Origin: CAINVV01 sp037140615
GTDB taxonomy: Bacteria > Bacteroidota > Bacteroidia > Bacteroidales > Prolixibacteraceae
Length of the DNA stretch: 64,000 nucleotides
NCBI GenBank assembly: GCA_037140615.1
Contig: JBAXED010000003.1
Location: 19,151 to 83,150 of the forward strand
Direction of reading: 5' to 3'
Shown: piece by piece, positions 18,023-26,621 of the stretch
How positions within the stretch are numbered: the first letter of the stretch is position 1
How the letters are laid out: every line of letters begins with the position of its first letter
The notes under the pieces: generated by a model
What the model saw: only the letters and a program-made list of their open reading frames with translations
The model's database searches: none
What the model was told of the DNA's origin: nothing
Program-made: the position numbers and the translations under genes

Positions 18023-19474
18023 ATGGAAACTCCCAAGAATTTCACGCGAAGGGAATTTGTTGGTACCACAGCTGCCACTGCAGCCGGTATGACCATTCTT
18101 CCCAGTCAGGTAGTCAGCGGATTAGGACACAAGGCGCCCAGCGACAAACTCAATATTGCAGGCATTGGGGTAGGAGGAAAGGGTCAGGTAAACCTGAAAA
18201 ATATGAGTTCAGAAAATATTGTTGCCTTGTGTGACATTGACTGGAACTATGCAGCCAAAACTTTCAATCAATATCCTTTAGCCAAAAAATTCATGGATTT
18301 TCGCATCATGTTCAGTGAGATGCACAAGGACATTGATGCAGTGATGATTGCGACACCTGATCACACCCATGCAGTTTGTGCACTTGCTGCCATGCAACTT
18401 GGAAAACACGTTTATGTTCAAAAACCACTAACCCATACTGTTTATGAATCCAGAATGCTGCTGGAGGCTTCCAGGAAATACAAAGTAGTTACCCAAATGG
18501 GGAATGAAGGACACAGCAGCGATACAGTTGCCGAAGTTTGCGAATTAATTTGGAGTGGTGCTATTGGAAATATAGATAAGGTGGATGCCTGGACTGATCG
18601 TCCGATCTGGCCGCAAGGATTGACACGCCCACCACAGGGAATGTGGCTTCCTGAAGGTATCAACTGGGACCTTTTTATTGGTCCGGCGGTTATGCGTCCC
18701 TATCATTCAGCTTATCATCCATGGAACTGGAGGGGTTGGTGGGATTTTGGTACCGGTGCTCTTGGCGATATGGCTTGTCATGTGCTGGACATCGTTTTTG
18801 CAGCTTTAAAATTGGGTCATCCGGCTTCGATAGAGGCTTCTTCTTCAGTGTTTAACAACGAAAGTGCGCCCAATTCATCGCTGATAAGGTACAACTTTCC
18901 TGCACGGGCAAATGTTGGTAAACTGAAAATGCCTGAGGTCGATGTCACCTGGTATGATGGCGGATTGCTTCCTGCCCGTCCAGTCAGTCTGCCGGATGGG
19001 AAGGAGCTGGGGCAGGGCAAAAACGGTGTGATCTTTCATGGCTCAAAGGGGACGCTGGTTTGCGGTAATTACGGAAGTGGATACAAACTTCTGCCCGAGG
19101 AGAAATTTGCAAAACTTGTTAAGCCACCAAAGACTCTTCGAAGAATTGAAATCCATCACGAGATGGACTGGGTTCGTGCATGCAAAGAATCACCCGAAAG
19201 CAGGGTTCTGCCTTTATCAAATTTTGAATATGCCTGTCCGCTCAATGAGATGGTGGTTATGGGAAATCTCGCAGTGCGCATGCAAGGGCTGCAAAAGAAG
19301 CTGAAATGGGATGGTGAGAATATGACCTTCACAAACTTATCAGATAATGATAAGATTTCGGTTTCCACCGGAATTACCGGCACTGAGCCTAAAACATTGG
19401 AATTGAATGCCAAACAGTTCGCTGCAGAGTTGGTTAAAACTAACTACCGGGATGGTTGGACACTGAAGGTTTAA
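18023..19474 (+). CDS. Tat-exported Gfo/Idh/MocA family oxidoreductase
   Basis: This 483-residue oxidoreductase carries a twin-arginine signal (FTRREFVGTTAATAAGMTILPS, Arg9-Arg10), so it should be exported folded with its NAD(P) cofactor. The Rossmann part shows GIGVGGKGQVNLKNM and VALCDIDW; the family motif VQKPLTHT (the EKP variant with Gln for Glu) follows, and later GALGDMACHVLD. Exported members in Bacteroidota act on sugars or sugar derivatives such as N-acetylhexosaminides, but the substrate here is not shown by sequence. A bile-acid-type transporter gene follows after 85 bases. Confidence 0.88.
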   Translation: METPKNFTRREFVGTTAATAAGMTILPSQVVSGLGHKAPSDKLNIAGIGVGGKGQVNLKNMSSENIVALCDIDWNYAAKTFNQYPLAKKFMDFRIMFSEMHKDIDAVMIATPDHTHAVCALAAMQLGKHVYVQKPLTHTVYESRMLLEASRKYKVVTQMGNEGHSSDTVAEVCELIWSGAIGNIDKVDAWTDRPIWPQGLTRPPQGMWLPEGINWDLFIGPAVMRPYHSAYHPWNWRGWWDFGTGALGDMACHVLDIVFAALKLGHPASIEASSSVFNNESAPNSSLIRYNFPARANVGKLKMPEVDVTWYDGGLLPARPVSLPDGKELGQGKNGVIFHGSKGTLVCGNYGSGYKLLPEEKFAKLVKPPKTLRRIEIHHEMDWVRACKESPESRVLPLSNFEYACPLNEMVVMGNLAVRMQGLQKKLKWDGENMTFTNLSDNDKISVSTGITGTEPKTLELNAKQFAAELVKTNYRDGWTLKV

Positions 19475-19481
19475 TTATATC

Positions 19482-19559
19482 TTAAAAATTTTCATCCTCA
19501 CTGTTCTATTCATTTTCACATTAACATATTTTCATATTTTCACATTAGCATATTAGCCA
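19482..19559. repeat. Imperfect tandem repeat, unit about TTTTCACATTA
   Basis: The gap between the oxidoreductase and transporter genes is filled by degenerate copies of TTTTCACATTA/TTTTCATA; the clearest part is 19513-19556. It belongs with the short-period intergenic repeats seen elsewhere in the window. Confidence 0.55.
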
Positions 19560-20525
19560 ATGAACAACTCTCTCGAAATTCTTGACCATGTCAGGCTCAA
19601 TTTTTCACCATCAGGCCTGTTGTTTTTAAATATCACTCTTGCATTTGTGATGTTTGGTGTGGCACTTGATATTAAATTGGAGCATTTTACCAATCTTTTA
19701 AAGAAGCCAAAACCTGCCATTACCGGATATGTGAGTCAGACATTTCTGTTGCCTGCCTTTACTTTCCTATTGGTAATTCTCCTCAATCCATCACCCACGA
19801 TTGCCCTTGGAATGATCATGGTAGCTGCCTGCCCGGGAGGGAATATCTCCAATTTCATCAGTTCGATGGCAAAGGGGAATGTTGCACTTGCAGTAAGTTT
19901 AACCGCAATTTCAACTTTGACTGCCATCTTTTTTACTCCTTTTAATTTTGCTTTCTGGGGCAATCTTTACATTGATTTTTACAATGCCCATGGTGCAGCT
20001 GGATTGGTTAGGCCACTTGAAATTGATACCTTTCAAATGTTTCAGACAGTTTTCATTTTATTGGGAATACCTGTTTTGTCAGGGCTGTTTGTTCAGTATA
20101 AATTTCCCAAGCTGACACAAAAAATCAAAAAGCCGATTAACAAAGGATCTCTTGCTTTTTTTGTCATTATGGTGATTTCAATGCTTGCAGCCAATTTTTC
20201 TCAATTTATGGCCTACATTCATCTGGTATTCTTTTTTGTCTTGCTGCAAAACGGTTTGGCGATGCTTACAGGTTATTTATTTGGTGCCCTGCTAAAATGT
20301 GATCAAAGGGACCGGCGAACATTGGCCATTGAAACAGGTATTCACAATTCCGGTCTGGCCTTGGCACTTCTCTTTAATCCAAAGATTTTCCCGCCTGAAA
20401 TGGAGCTGGGAGGGATGGCTGTCATTGCTGCCTGGTGGGGAATCTGGCACATTATCAGCGGACTGGGCATTGCATGGTATTGGTCACACAAACCATTGAA
20501 AGTATCTTATGAAGCGGTGGTCTAA
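19560..20525 (+). CDS. Bile acid:sodium symporter (BASS) family transporter
   Basis: This 321-residue inner-membrane protein has about nine to ten hydrophobic helices. It carries BASS-family blocks: FVMFGVALDIKLEHF (helix 1), MIMVAACPGGNISNFISSMAKGN (the crossover Na-site region) and ETGIHNSGLALAL (second crossover). Members import organic anions, including bile acids, pantothenate and pyruvate, with sodium; the substrate here is unknown. Its stop overlaps the next start by 17 bases, so it is coupled to the PlsC-like gene. Confidence 0.9.
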   Translation: MNNSLEILDHVRLNFSPSGLLFLNITLAFVMFGVALDIKLEHFTNLLKKPKPAITGYVSQTFLLPAFTFLLVILLNPSPTIALGMIMVAACPGGNISNFISSMAKGNVALAVSLTAISTLTAIFFTPFNFAFWGNLYIDFYNAHGAAGLVRPLEIDTFQMFQTVFILLGIPVLSGLFVQYKFPKLTQKIKKPINKGSLAFFVIMVISMLAANFSQFMAYIHLVFFFVLLQNGLAMLTGYLFGALLKCDQRDRRTLAIETGIHNSGLALALLFNPKIFPPEMELGGMAVIAAWWGIWHIISGLGIAWYWSHKPLKVSYEAVV

Positions 20526-21843
20526 AGGATACGAAGCTTTGAGGACTTATGTGCGTTTTGCCTTTTGGCTTACGCACAAGAGAATTGTTGTGGTCGGCCG
20601 AGAGTTGATACCCAAAGACGTGCCTGTCATTTTTGCTGCCAACCACCAGAATGCTTTGATGGATCCTTTGGCTATATCCTGTACGAATCCACTGCAAACA
20701 TTGTGGTTGGCGCGGGCTGATATTTTTAAAAGTAAGTTGGCCAGGCCGGCATTAAAGTTTATGAAGATGGTCCCTATTTACCGCATCAGGGATGGGAAGG
20801 AAAATCTAACCAACAACGAGCTTATATTTGACCAGGTTACCGAAGTACTTGAGAATAAGGATTCAGTTGCACTTTTCCCAGAGGCCGCACATTCAGGCAA
20901 GAGGCAGATGCTTCAACACAAAAAGGCCATTCCACGTATTGCCCTTGAAGCAGAAGATAAAAACAATTTTCAGCTTGGACTCCAAATAGTTCCGGTTGGC
21001 ATCTATTATGATCATTACTGGAGATTTAACCGTACTCTGGTCGTGGAGTATGGTCAACCCATTGGGATAGGAGGGTATCAGAGACGCTATGCCGAGAATC
21101 CACAAAATGCAATGATAACTCTGCGGGATGAAATTCATGAAAAGCTTGAACCTCTTACGTTACAGATAAATAGTAAAGAGCTTTACAAGGATTATGAAGA
21201 TATTCGCATGGTTTCCGGAGAAGAGTATTCCCATTATAAATTTTTTAGTAAAAACGCAACCTTGCAACAACTTTGGGCAGATAAGGAACTAATTGCCAAA
21301 ATTGAGAAAATGGAAGTGGATCAATTCGAAAGTTTTGATCAGCTTAGAAGAAAGACAATAGCCTATGTGGAAGGACTCAAAGCCGCTGGATTTAAAAACC
21401 ATCAGCTAGTCAAGGCCAATCATACTTCATTTGCCAAACTATTGCTACAGTTCGGTTTTGCAATCCTTACTCTTCCGTTATTGGTCTTTGGTATTCTCTT
21501 TAACTTCATTCCATATTATTTTCCCAGAGTAGTCCTTACCAGGAAAGTCAAAGATCCGGCCTTTCTCAGTACCTTCATCTTCGTCTCAGGTTTGGTGCTT
21601 TTCCCACTTTTTTATATTCTGGAATGTGTTTTGACAGGTCTGCTATCCGGTTTACCCTGGCTTGGTTTCGGGATACTTTTCTTCCTGCCATTTGCTGGAA
21701 AGGCAGCCTTCAACCTGCTAGAATTTGATTACAATCTGATTCAGGTCATCAGACTAAAATCATTTTTTCGCGTAACCTTTCAAAAGCTGAATAAGCTGCG
21801 ATCAAATATTCTGGAATTTGTAGTGAAAAATCTGGCTCACTAA
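20509..21843 (+). CDS. PlsC-like 1-acyl-glycerol-3-phosphate acyltransferase
   Basis: The 444-residue protein has an N-terminal acyltransferase domain with NHQNALMDP (Asn45, His46, Asp52), YRIRDGKEN, and the third block LFPEAAHSGKRQM. A C-terminal part with two or three membrane segments (about 305-335, 355-380, 385-405) anchors it. It is larger than classical PlsC because of the C-terminal membrane region. It overlaps the BASS transporter gene by 17 bases in another frame. Confidence 0.88.
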   Translation: MKRWSKGYEALRTYVRFAFWLTHKRIVVVGRELIPKDVPVIFAANHQNALMDPLAISCTNPLQTLWLARADIFKSKLARPALKFMKMVPIYRIRDGKENLTNNELIFDQVTEVLENKDSVALFPEAAHSGKRQMLQHKKAIPRIALEAEDKNNFQLGLQIVPVGIYYDHYWRFNRTLVVEYGQPIGIGGYQRRYAENPQNAMITLRDEIHEKLEPLTLQINSKELYKDYEDIRMVSGEEYSHYKFFSKNATLQQLWADKELIAKIEKMEVDQFESFDQLRRKTIAYVEGLKAAGFKNHQLVKANHTSFAKLLLQFGFAILTLPLLVFGILFNFIPYYFPRVVLTRKVKDPAFLSTFIFVSGLVLFPLFYILECVLTGLLSGLPWLGFGILFFLPFAGKAAFNLLEFDYNLIQVIRLKSFFRVTFQKLNKLRSNILEFVVKNLAH

Positions 21844-21859
21844 ACTCACGCTTCCGCTC

Positions 21860-22930
21860 TTACAAATTGGCGGAAAGTTCCATTTTCAACTCATCAATAA
21901 GCACCTTTACTGAAACAATCTCTGTACAACGATAAGCGTTGGCTCCTGCAAATACAAAAGAGTTGAGCAATAAGCCTTTTGATGCATCTGTCAGAACTTT
22001 TGCGATACAGTAGGGAGCGACGCGTGGATTACAAGATCTCAGACAGTGATGAGGGCATTTGAAAGGTATGGTTTCACCTTTTAAGACCCTTTGAGTAAAT
22101 TCATTGCGAATGACCCTTCCTGGTAATCCCACCGGACTGTTGATTATGCCAATATCTTCCTTTTTTGCAGTGATATAGGCCTGTTTAAAATCTTCGTGGA
22201 CATCACATTCGTCTGTGCAGACAAATCTGGTAGCCATTTGAACCCCGGCTGCACCAATTTTTAAAAACCTTGCAATATCGGCTCCATCCCAAATACCACC
22301 TGCCGCAATCACAGGAATATTTTCATCCAGCGTAGCTATGAATTCGACCAATTCTGTCACTAATTCTTCCAGAGTCTTCGTTTTTTCGTTCAGGATATCA
22401 TCATAGGAGAATCCCAGATGACCGCCTGCCAAGGGACCTTCAAGGATTACAGCGTCTGGAATTTTGTTGTAATTCTGTTTCCACTTTCTATATATAATAT
22501 TAAAAGCCCTTGCAGATGAAACAATTGGGATCAACTTGATATTTGACCCTTCTGTTAATTTTGGGAGATCCAAAGGGAGGCCGGATCCGCAAATAATCAG
22601 ATCCACGGCTTCTTCGACACAAACCTTTACAAATTCTTCATAGTTAGACAAAACAACCATGACATTCACCCCCAGAATTCCTCCTGATTGTGAACGTGCT
22701 TTTCGGATAGAAGTTCTCAACCCTTCGTTGTTGATCTCTACAAATTTTGAGGCCGAAGCATTTTCATATCCTCCTAATCCGACACTGGCAATAACTCCAG
22801 CGCATCCTTCATTCGCTACTGCTGAAGCCAGATTTGCTCCCGAAACCCTAACACCCATGCCTCCCTGTATGATAGGGGGGCAAATGCTCAGGTCTCCAAT
22901 CTGCAATATTGGTAAATCTTGTTTTGACAT
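21860..22930 (-). CDS. Nitronate monooxygenase / 2-nitropropane dioxygenase family FMN protein
   Basis: This TIM-barrel FMN enzyme of 356 residues starts with PPIIQGGMGVRVSGANLASAV and has the phosphate-binding loops PVIAAGGIWDGADIARFLKIGAAGVQMATRFV. The C-terminal part contains a cysteine cluster, CPHHCLRSCNPRVAPYC, not typical of simple nitronate monooxygenases and possibly binding a metal or Fe-S cluster. FabK-like enoyl reductases share the fold, so the reaction is uncertain. The 246 bases upstream to the GH35 gene show no feature I can support. Confidence 0.83.
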   Translation of the reverse strand: MSKQDLPILQIGDLSICPPIIQGGMGVRVSGANLASAVANEGCAGVIASVGLGGYENASASKFVEINNEGLRTSIRKARSQSGGILGVNVMVVLSNYEEFVKVCVEEAVDLIICGSGLPLDLPKLTEGSNIKLIPIVSSARAFNIIYRKWKQNYNKIPDAVILEGPLAGGHLGFSYDDILNEKTKTLEELVTELVEFIATLDENIPVIAAGGIWDGADIARFLKIGAAGVQMATRFVCTDECDVHEDFKQAYITAKKEDIGIINSPVGLPGRVIRNEFTQRVLKGETIPFKCPHHCLRSCNPRVAPYCIAKVLTDASKGLLLNSFVFAGANAYRCTEIVSVKVLIDELKMELSANL

Positions 22931-23176
22931 TTGGCTATGAATTTTGTTAATAGTCGCCTAAATAACAATATTATTATTCAGGATGCCAAATGATTTAAGT
23001 AAATCATGTTGTAAAACAACTTCACGCTACGGTATCACATTTCTGCAATAACCTGTATATCAATGTCTAAAAGTTATATTGTTATACTTCTGGCTGTAAT
23101 TCTCAAACAGCGATTCGTACCACTGTTTTTTGATTATGCTTCCTTAATAATGGATGATTTGATAAATTTAAGGAGC

Positions 23177-25042
23177 TTACTGTTTTTTTAACTCCTCCAG
23201 AATTGGCGTCTTAATCGTACTCAAACTATTCATCCTTTCAGTCAGTTTCTGTTCAAAAATTACAACTTGATTTTTCCCTTTCTTCAGCCAGCATCCAGGC
23301 AGATAAAGAGTTTGCTGTGGACCAACACTCCAGTAGCGTCCCAAGTTGTTGCCGTTCACAAAGAGTATACCTTTGCCCCAGTTGCGCATATCAACAAAGG
23401 TGTCACCTGTCTCTTTCAGCTCAAAACTTCCACTGTACAAAGTGGCTCGTCCCGGCACGAATTCATCTTTCATTTGGGAAAGATCAGGAGTATGATCCAT
23501 TGGCAAACGAATCATCTCCCAATTTCCGGTGATCTCGTTGTTATCGATCAGGACAGGAGAAATAATACCCTTAAGGTTATGGATAATTTCAGCCCCGTAA
23601 TTGATACGACCCATGTTCTCTACCAGGATCTCAAGGGTGGCATTGAATGGTATTTCTACCTGGCAGCTGTAATTTTTATAATATCTGTTGAGTTCGCCAA
23701 CTTTCTCACCATTGACAGATACGATCGCATAATCTCTTAAACCTTTAATATTTAACATTCCAGATAAGGGTTGAACAAAATGTCGACGATAAAGGACATA
23801 GCCATGTCCCTGGTTCAGATCTTCAAAAGTAAGAGGCTGTTCATTGCTAACAGGAGAAATAGTTTTAATTATGGCATCAATCGAAACAGCTTTGTCAAGT
23901 TTAATGGCAGGGATTTCAATGACCGGGGTTTGTATTGGGATTTCAGGCAATATGGCCTCAGTATTTTTATGAATGGTTTCTCTTATGGCAATGTATTTCT
24001 CGGTTGCCCAACCTGCTTCACTGATAGGGGCATCGTAATCATAGCTAGTCATATCCGGCTGTATGTCATGGTTTTTATCGTAATTGGCCCCGGTTGTGAA
24101 GCCAAAGTTCGTTCCTCCGTGAGCCATGTAATAATTGAATGAAACCCCATTCGATAGGTATTTTTCAGTCTGTTCGACAACCGATTTTGTCGATACTTTG
24201 GGAAATGGCTCAGCCCAGTGGTCCAGCCATCCAGGATAGAATTCAGCCACCATGTAGGGACCTTTGTTACCGTTGTACTGGTCAACAATTTTTTTCAATT
24301 TCTCAACATTGTCTTCCCCGTTTGCAGTTGGAAGAACACCTTCCAATGATCCTCCTTCAAAAAGCCAACTTCCATCAGAAGTAAAGAGTGGAACCTCTAC
24401 ACCAGCATCGAGCAACAATTGCTTGATGGCAGTGTTGTATTTTTTGTGATCGGCAAGTGGAATATCTTTCCGCTGGGCAACATAAGAACCAAATTCGTTT
24501 TCAGCCTGTACCATAATGACGGGTCCGCCTTTCGTAATCTGAAGATCTCTTATTTGATCCACCAGTTGGTTAATATACACTTTGCACGAATCGAGGAATG
24601 GCTGATTGTAGCTTCTAATTACCAGGGATTTTTCCTTTTGCAACCACCACGGATAACCTCCGAATTCCCATTCCGCACAAGCATAAGGTCCTGGGCGTAC
24701 AATCACCATCAATCCCTCTTGCTGTGCCAACCGGATAAATTCGTGAATGTTTCTGCTCTCACTCTTAAAATCCCAGATACCTGGGGCGGTTTCATGGTAA
24801 TTCCAGAATACATAGGTGGCTACAGTATTCAATCCCATGGCTTTCAACATTCTTAGCCGATGTTGCCAATACTCTTTTGGTATCCTGGCAAAATGCATCT
24901 CTCCGCTATGGATTTGTATGGGTTGATTGTCGTACACAAATTGACCATTTTTAATTTCAAAGGTATGCTTTGCCTGGCCCTGGATATTTTGAAAAGGAAC
25001 AAGAACCAGCAGGAACAATAGGATTTTGAGAGAGATTTTCAT
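23177..25042 (-). CDS. Secreted GH35 beta-galactosidase
   Basis: This 621-residue glycoside hydrolase has a signal peptide at 1-22. The GH35 barrel shows SGEMHFARIP near the start of the catalytic domain, VRPGPYACAEWEFGGYP, the acid/base Glu183 in VQAENEFGSY, and the nucleophile Glu267 in VAEFYPGWLDHW. The C-terminal part is beta-rich jelly-roll (IVSVNGEKVGEL, GKGILFVNGNNLGRYW). It should release terminal beta-galactose from oligosaccharides in the periplasm or at the surface. A promoter with both boxes lies just upstream. Confidence 0.95.
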   Translation of the reverse strand: MKISLKILLFLLVLVPFQNIQGQAKHTFEIKNGQFVYDNQPIQIHSGEMHFARIPKEYWQHRLRMLKAMGLNTVATYVFWNYHETAPGIWDFKSESRNIHEFIRLAQQEGLMVIVRPGPYACAEWEFGGYPWWLQKEKSLVIRSYNQPFLDSCKVYINQLVDQIRDLQITKGGPVIMVQAENEFGSYVAQRKDIPLADHKKYNTAIKQLLLDAGVEVPLFTSDGSWLFEGGSLEGVLPTANGEDNVEKLKKIVDQYNGNKGPYMVAEFYPGWLDHWAEPFPKVSTKSVVEQTEKYLSNGVSFNYYMAHGGTNFGFTTGANYDKNHDIQPDMTSYDYDAPISEAGWATEKYIAIRETIHKNTEAILPEIPIQTPVIEIPAIKLDKAVSIDAIIKTISPVSNEQPLTFEDLNQGHGYVLYRRHFVQPLSGMLNIKGLRDYAIVSVNGEKVGELNRYYKNYSCQVEIPFNATLEILVENMGRINYGAEIIHNLKGIISPVLIDNNEITGNWEMIRLPMDHTPDLSQMKDEFVPGRATLYSGSFELKETGDTFVDMRNWGKGILFVNGNNLGRYWSVGPQQTLYLPGCWLKKGKNQVVIFEQKLTERMNSLSTIKTPILEELKKQ

Positions 25043-25068
25043 GTTTTATCAGTAAGTTGGATGTTTAA

Positions 25069-25097
25069 CAAATTTAGAAGTTAATTGATTGTTCCAA
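25069..25097 (-). promoter_or_regulatory. Bacteroidota promoter for GH35 gene
   Basis: On the minus strand TAAATTTG (25069-25076) is preceded by TTG (25095-25097) with 18 bases between. Both boxes and the spacing fit the -33/-7 consensus better than any other site in the window. Confidence 0.65.
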
Positions 25098-25233
25098 GAA
25101 GATTTATGCCATATTTTTGGGTAATCTGTCAAGAATCAGATGGTCTGATCCTGGCAGGAAGTAAAAAGTCATTTTCCTGGAATCCAGGGAATAGATATTT
25201 TAGCCAGATCGTCATCAATTTCATGGATATTTG

Positions 25234-25241
25234 TATTTTTG
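25234..25241 (+). promoter_or_regulatory. Bacteroidota -7 box (TATTTTTG) for CPBP gene
   Basis: TAttTTTG places transcription start near 25248. That excludes the in-frame ATG at 25239 and supports the ATG at 25305. Confidence 0.55.
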
Positions 25242-25304
25242 ATTCTTCAACTACCGAAGTGCAGATTTGATCTTCTGCCATGCAAATTCTTAACTACTAC
25301 GACT

Positions 25305-26501
25305 ATGGAATCAAAAAAAGCGGGATTCGTAAGCTCCCTTTCAAGTTCATTGATGAAAGGGGGATTGGCAACCCTGGGACTGACAATCCTTTTCCTATTT
25401 TATACCATTGGTAAATGTCCTGTGTCTCAATTGCTGCTTGCTTTGCCATTTTTTGTAATTTTTTACTTCGTGCAATTTACTTTGGGCAGTGAGTCTGCCA
25501 TCCTGGCCATCAGACAGTATATTCAAAAGGGAATCTGGCATGTGCTGATCTTCCCTACTGCCATGCTTATCTTGTACTTCATTTACCTTTTGCTAAATGA
25601 CCAGAATATTTTACTGGGAAACCCCGGCTTATTGGTTTATATTATTTATTTCCCGGTATTGGTCTTCGCATTTAAAAACGAGCCCGGAAGAAAAATCGGG
25701 TGGCTTGATTTTACTGTTTTCATCCTTACCTTATTACCTACTGCATTGATCAGCCTAAAACAAAATAGCGACTTACCGATCAATGGCCCTGGATTTGATT
25801 CCATTTCTCATTTGATGATCATCCTTTCAGGTGTATATTCATTTGCCATCGTCAGAGGTGTAAAAGAGGTCGGCTTTGTTTTTGAAATCAACTCGAAGTC
25901 CCTTCAAACAGCATTGCTTGTCTGGTTGGCATTTTATGCTTTTGTTTTTGTTTTCGGCAGATCTGTCGATTTTATTGACATCATTGGATACAGCGATCCT
26001 TTTGATATAGTGCTTAAATCAATACTTTTTACAGTGGTAGGAACCTTTCTACATACAGCTCTTTTCGAAGAACTGTTTTTTCGTGGAATCCTTCAAAATT
26101 TGCTGACCAAAAGAATAGGACAGGGGAAGTCGTGGCTGATCTTCTGGCAGATTGGTTTTCTTCTCCTCTTCATTGGCGCTCTTGTTGTTGGATATACTCT
26201 TGATGGCAAAATGAAATGGTTTCCGGCACTGGTCACGGTCGTATTATTTGTATCTGCCTATCTTATCGAGAAGTCCGGGAAATATGGCCATGGAGTTTAT
26301 ACAGCTCTTGCTATCACCGGTGTTACCTTTGGATTGGTGCACTACCATGCCAAATCGATCATCTACATTGGTCTGGCTTGTATTGCCGGCTGGGCCTATG
26401 GCTATACATACCTTAAGACAAAAAATGTATTCTATAGCGCACTAGTTCATACACTTGTGAACACAGGGGTGCTTATTTTCGGACTTAAGATGATGCGATA
26501 A
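25305..26501 (+). CDS. CPBP family intramembrane metalloprotease
   Basis: This 398-residue polytopic membrane protein carries the CPBP (Abi/CAAX protease) motifs: the Glu pair in FEELFFRGILQ (residues 255-256), the first His motif GLVHYH (His346) and the second, ALVHTLVN (His382). About nine to ten hydrophobic helices are visible. Family members cleave within membranes; roles range from prenyl-protein processing to bacteriocin immunity. The start at 25305 (MESKKAG) is chosen because a promoter box overlaps the alternative ATG 66 bases upstream. Confidence 0.88.
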   Translation: MESKKAGFVSSLSSSLMKGGLATLGLTILFLFYTIGKCPVSQLLLALPFFVIFYFVQFTLGSESAILAIRQYIQKGIWHVLIFPTAMLILYFIYLLLNDQNILLGNPGLLVYIIYFPVLVFAFKNEPGRKIGWLDFTVFILTLLPTALISLKQNSDLPINGPGFDSISHLMIILSGVYSFAIVRGVKEVGFVFEINSKSLQTALLVWLAFYAFVFVFGRSVDFIDIIGYSDPFDIVLKSILFTVVGTFLHTALFEELFFRGILQNLLTKRIGQGKSWLIFWQIGFLLLFIGALVVGYTLDGKMKWFPALVTVVLFVSAYLIEKSGKYGHGVYTALAITGVTFGLVHYHAKSIIYIGLACIAGWAYGYTYLKTKNVFYSALVHTLVNTGVLIFGLKMMR

Positions 26502-26503
26502 CA

Positions 26504-26549
26504 AACCCCTCCCAACCACGGATTACACAGATTACACGAATTAGTGCAC
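26504..26549. repeat. Dispersed element CACGGATTACACAG, copy 1
   Basis: Two bases after the CPBP stop, this ~45 bp segment contains CCACGGATTACACAGATTACAC. Its reverse complement aligns closely over ~40 bases with 37923-37963 (TAATCTGTGTAATTTGTGCA then ATCCGTGGT). The 70 bases that follow are a degenerate TTTAACTC/TTCAAAC repeat. Confidence 0.6.
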
Positions 26550-26621
26550 TTCAAAATCACTCAATCCATTTAACTCTTCAAACAATTCAGACATTTCAAA
26601 CTCTTTAAACCATACCTTCAA

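Noticed and set aside
23267..23740. 157-codon plus-strand reading frame inside the GH35 gene
   Set aside because: It is antisense to conserved GH35 sequence, has no motif or start signal, and is a shadow of the real gene.
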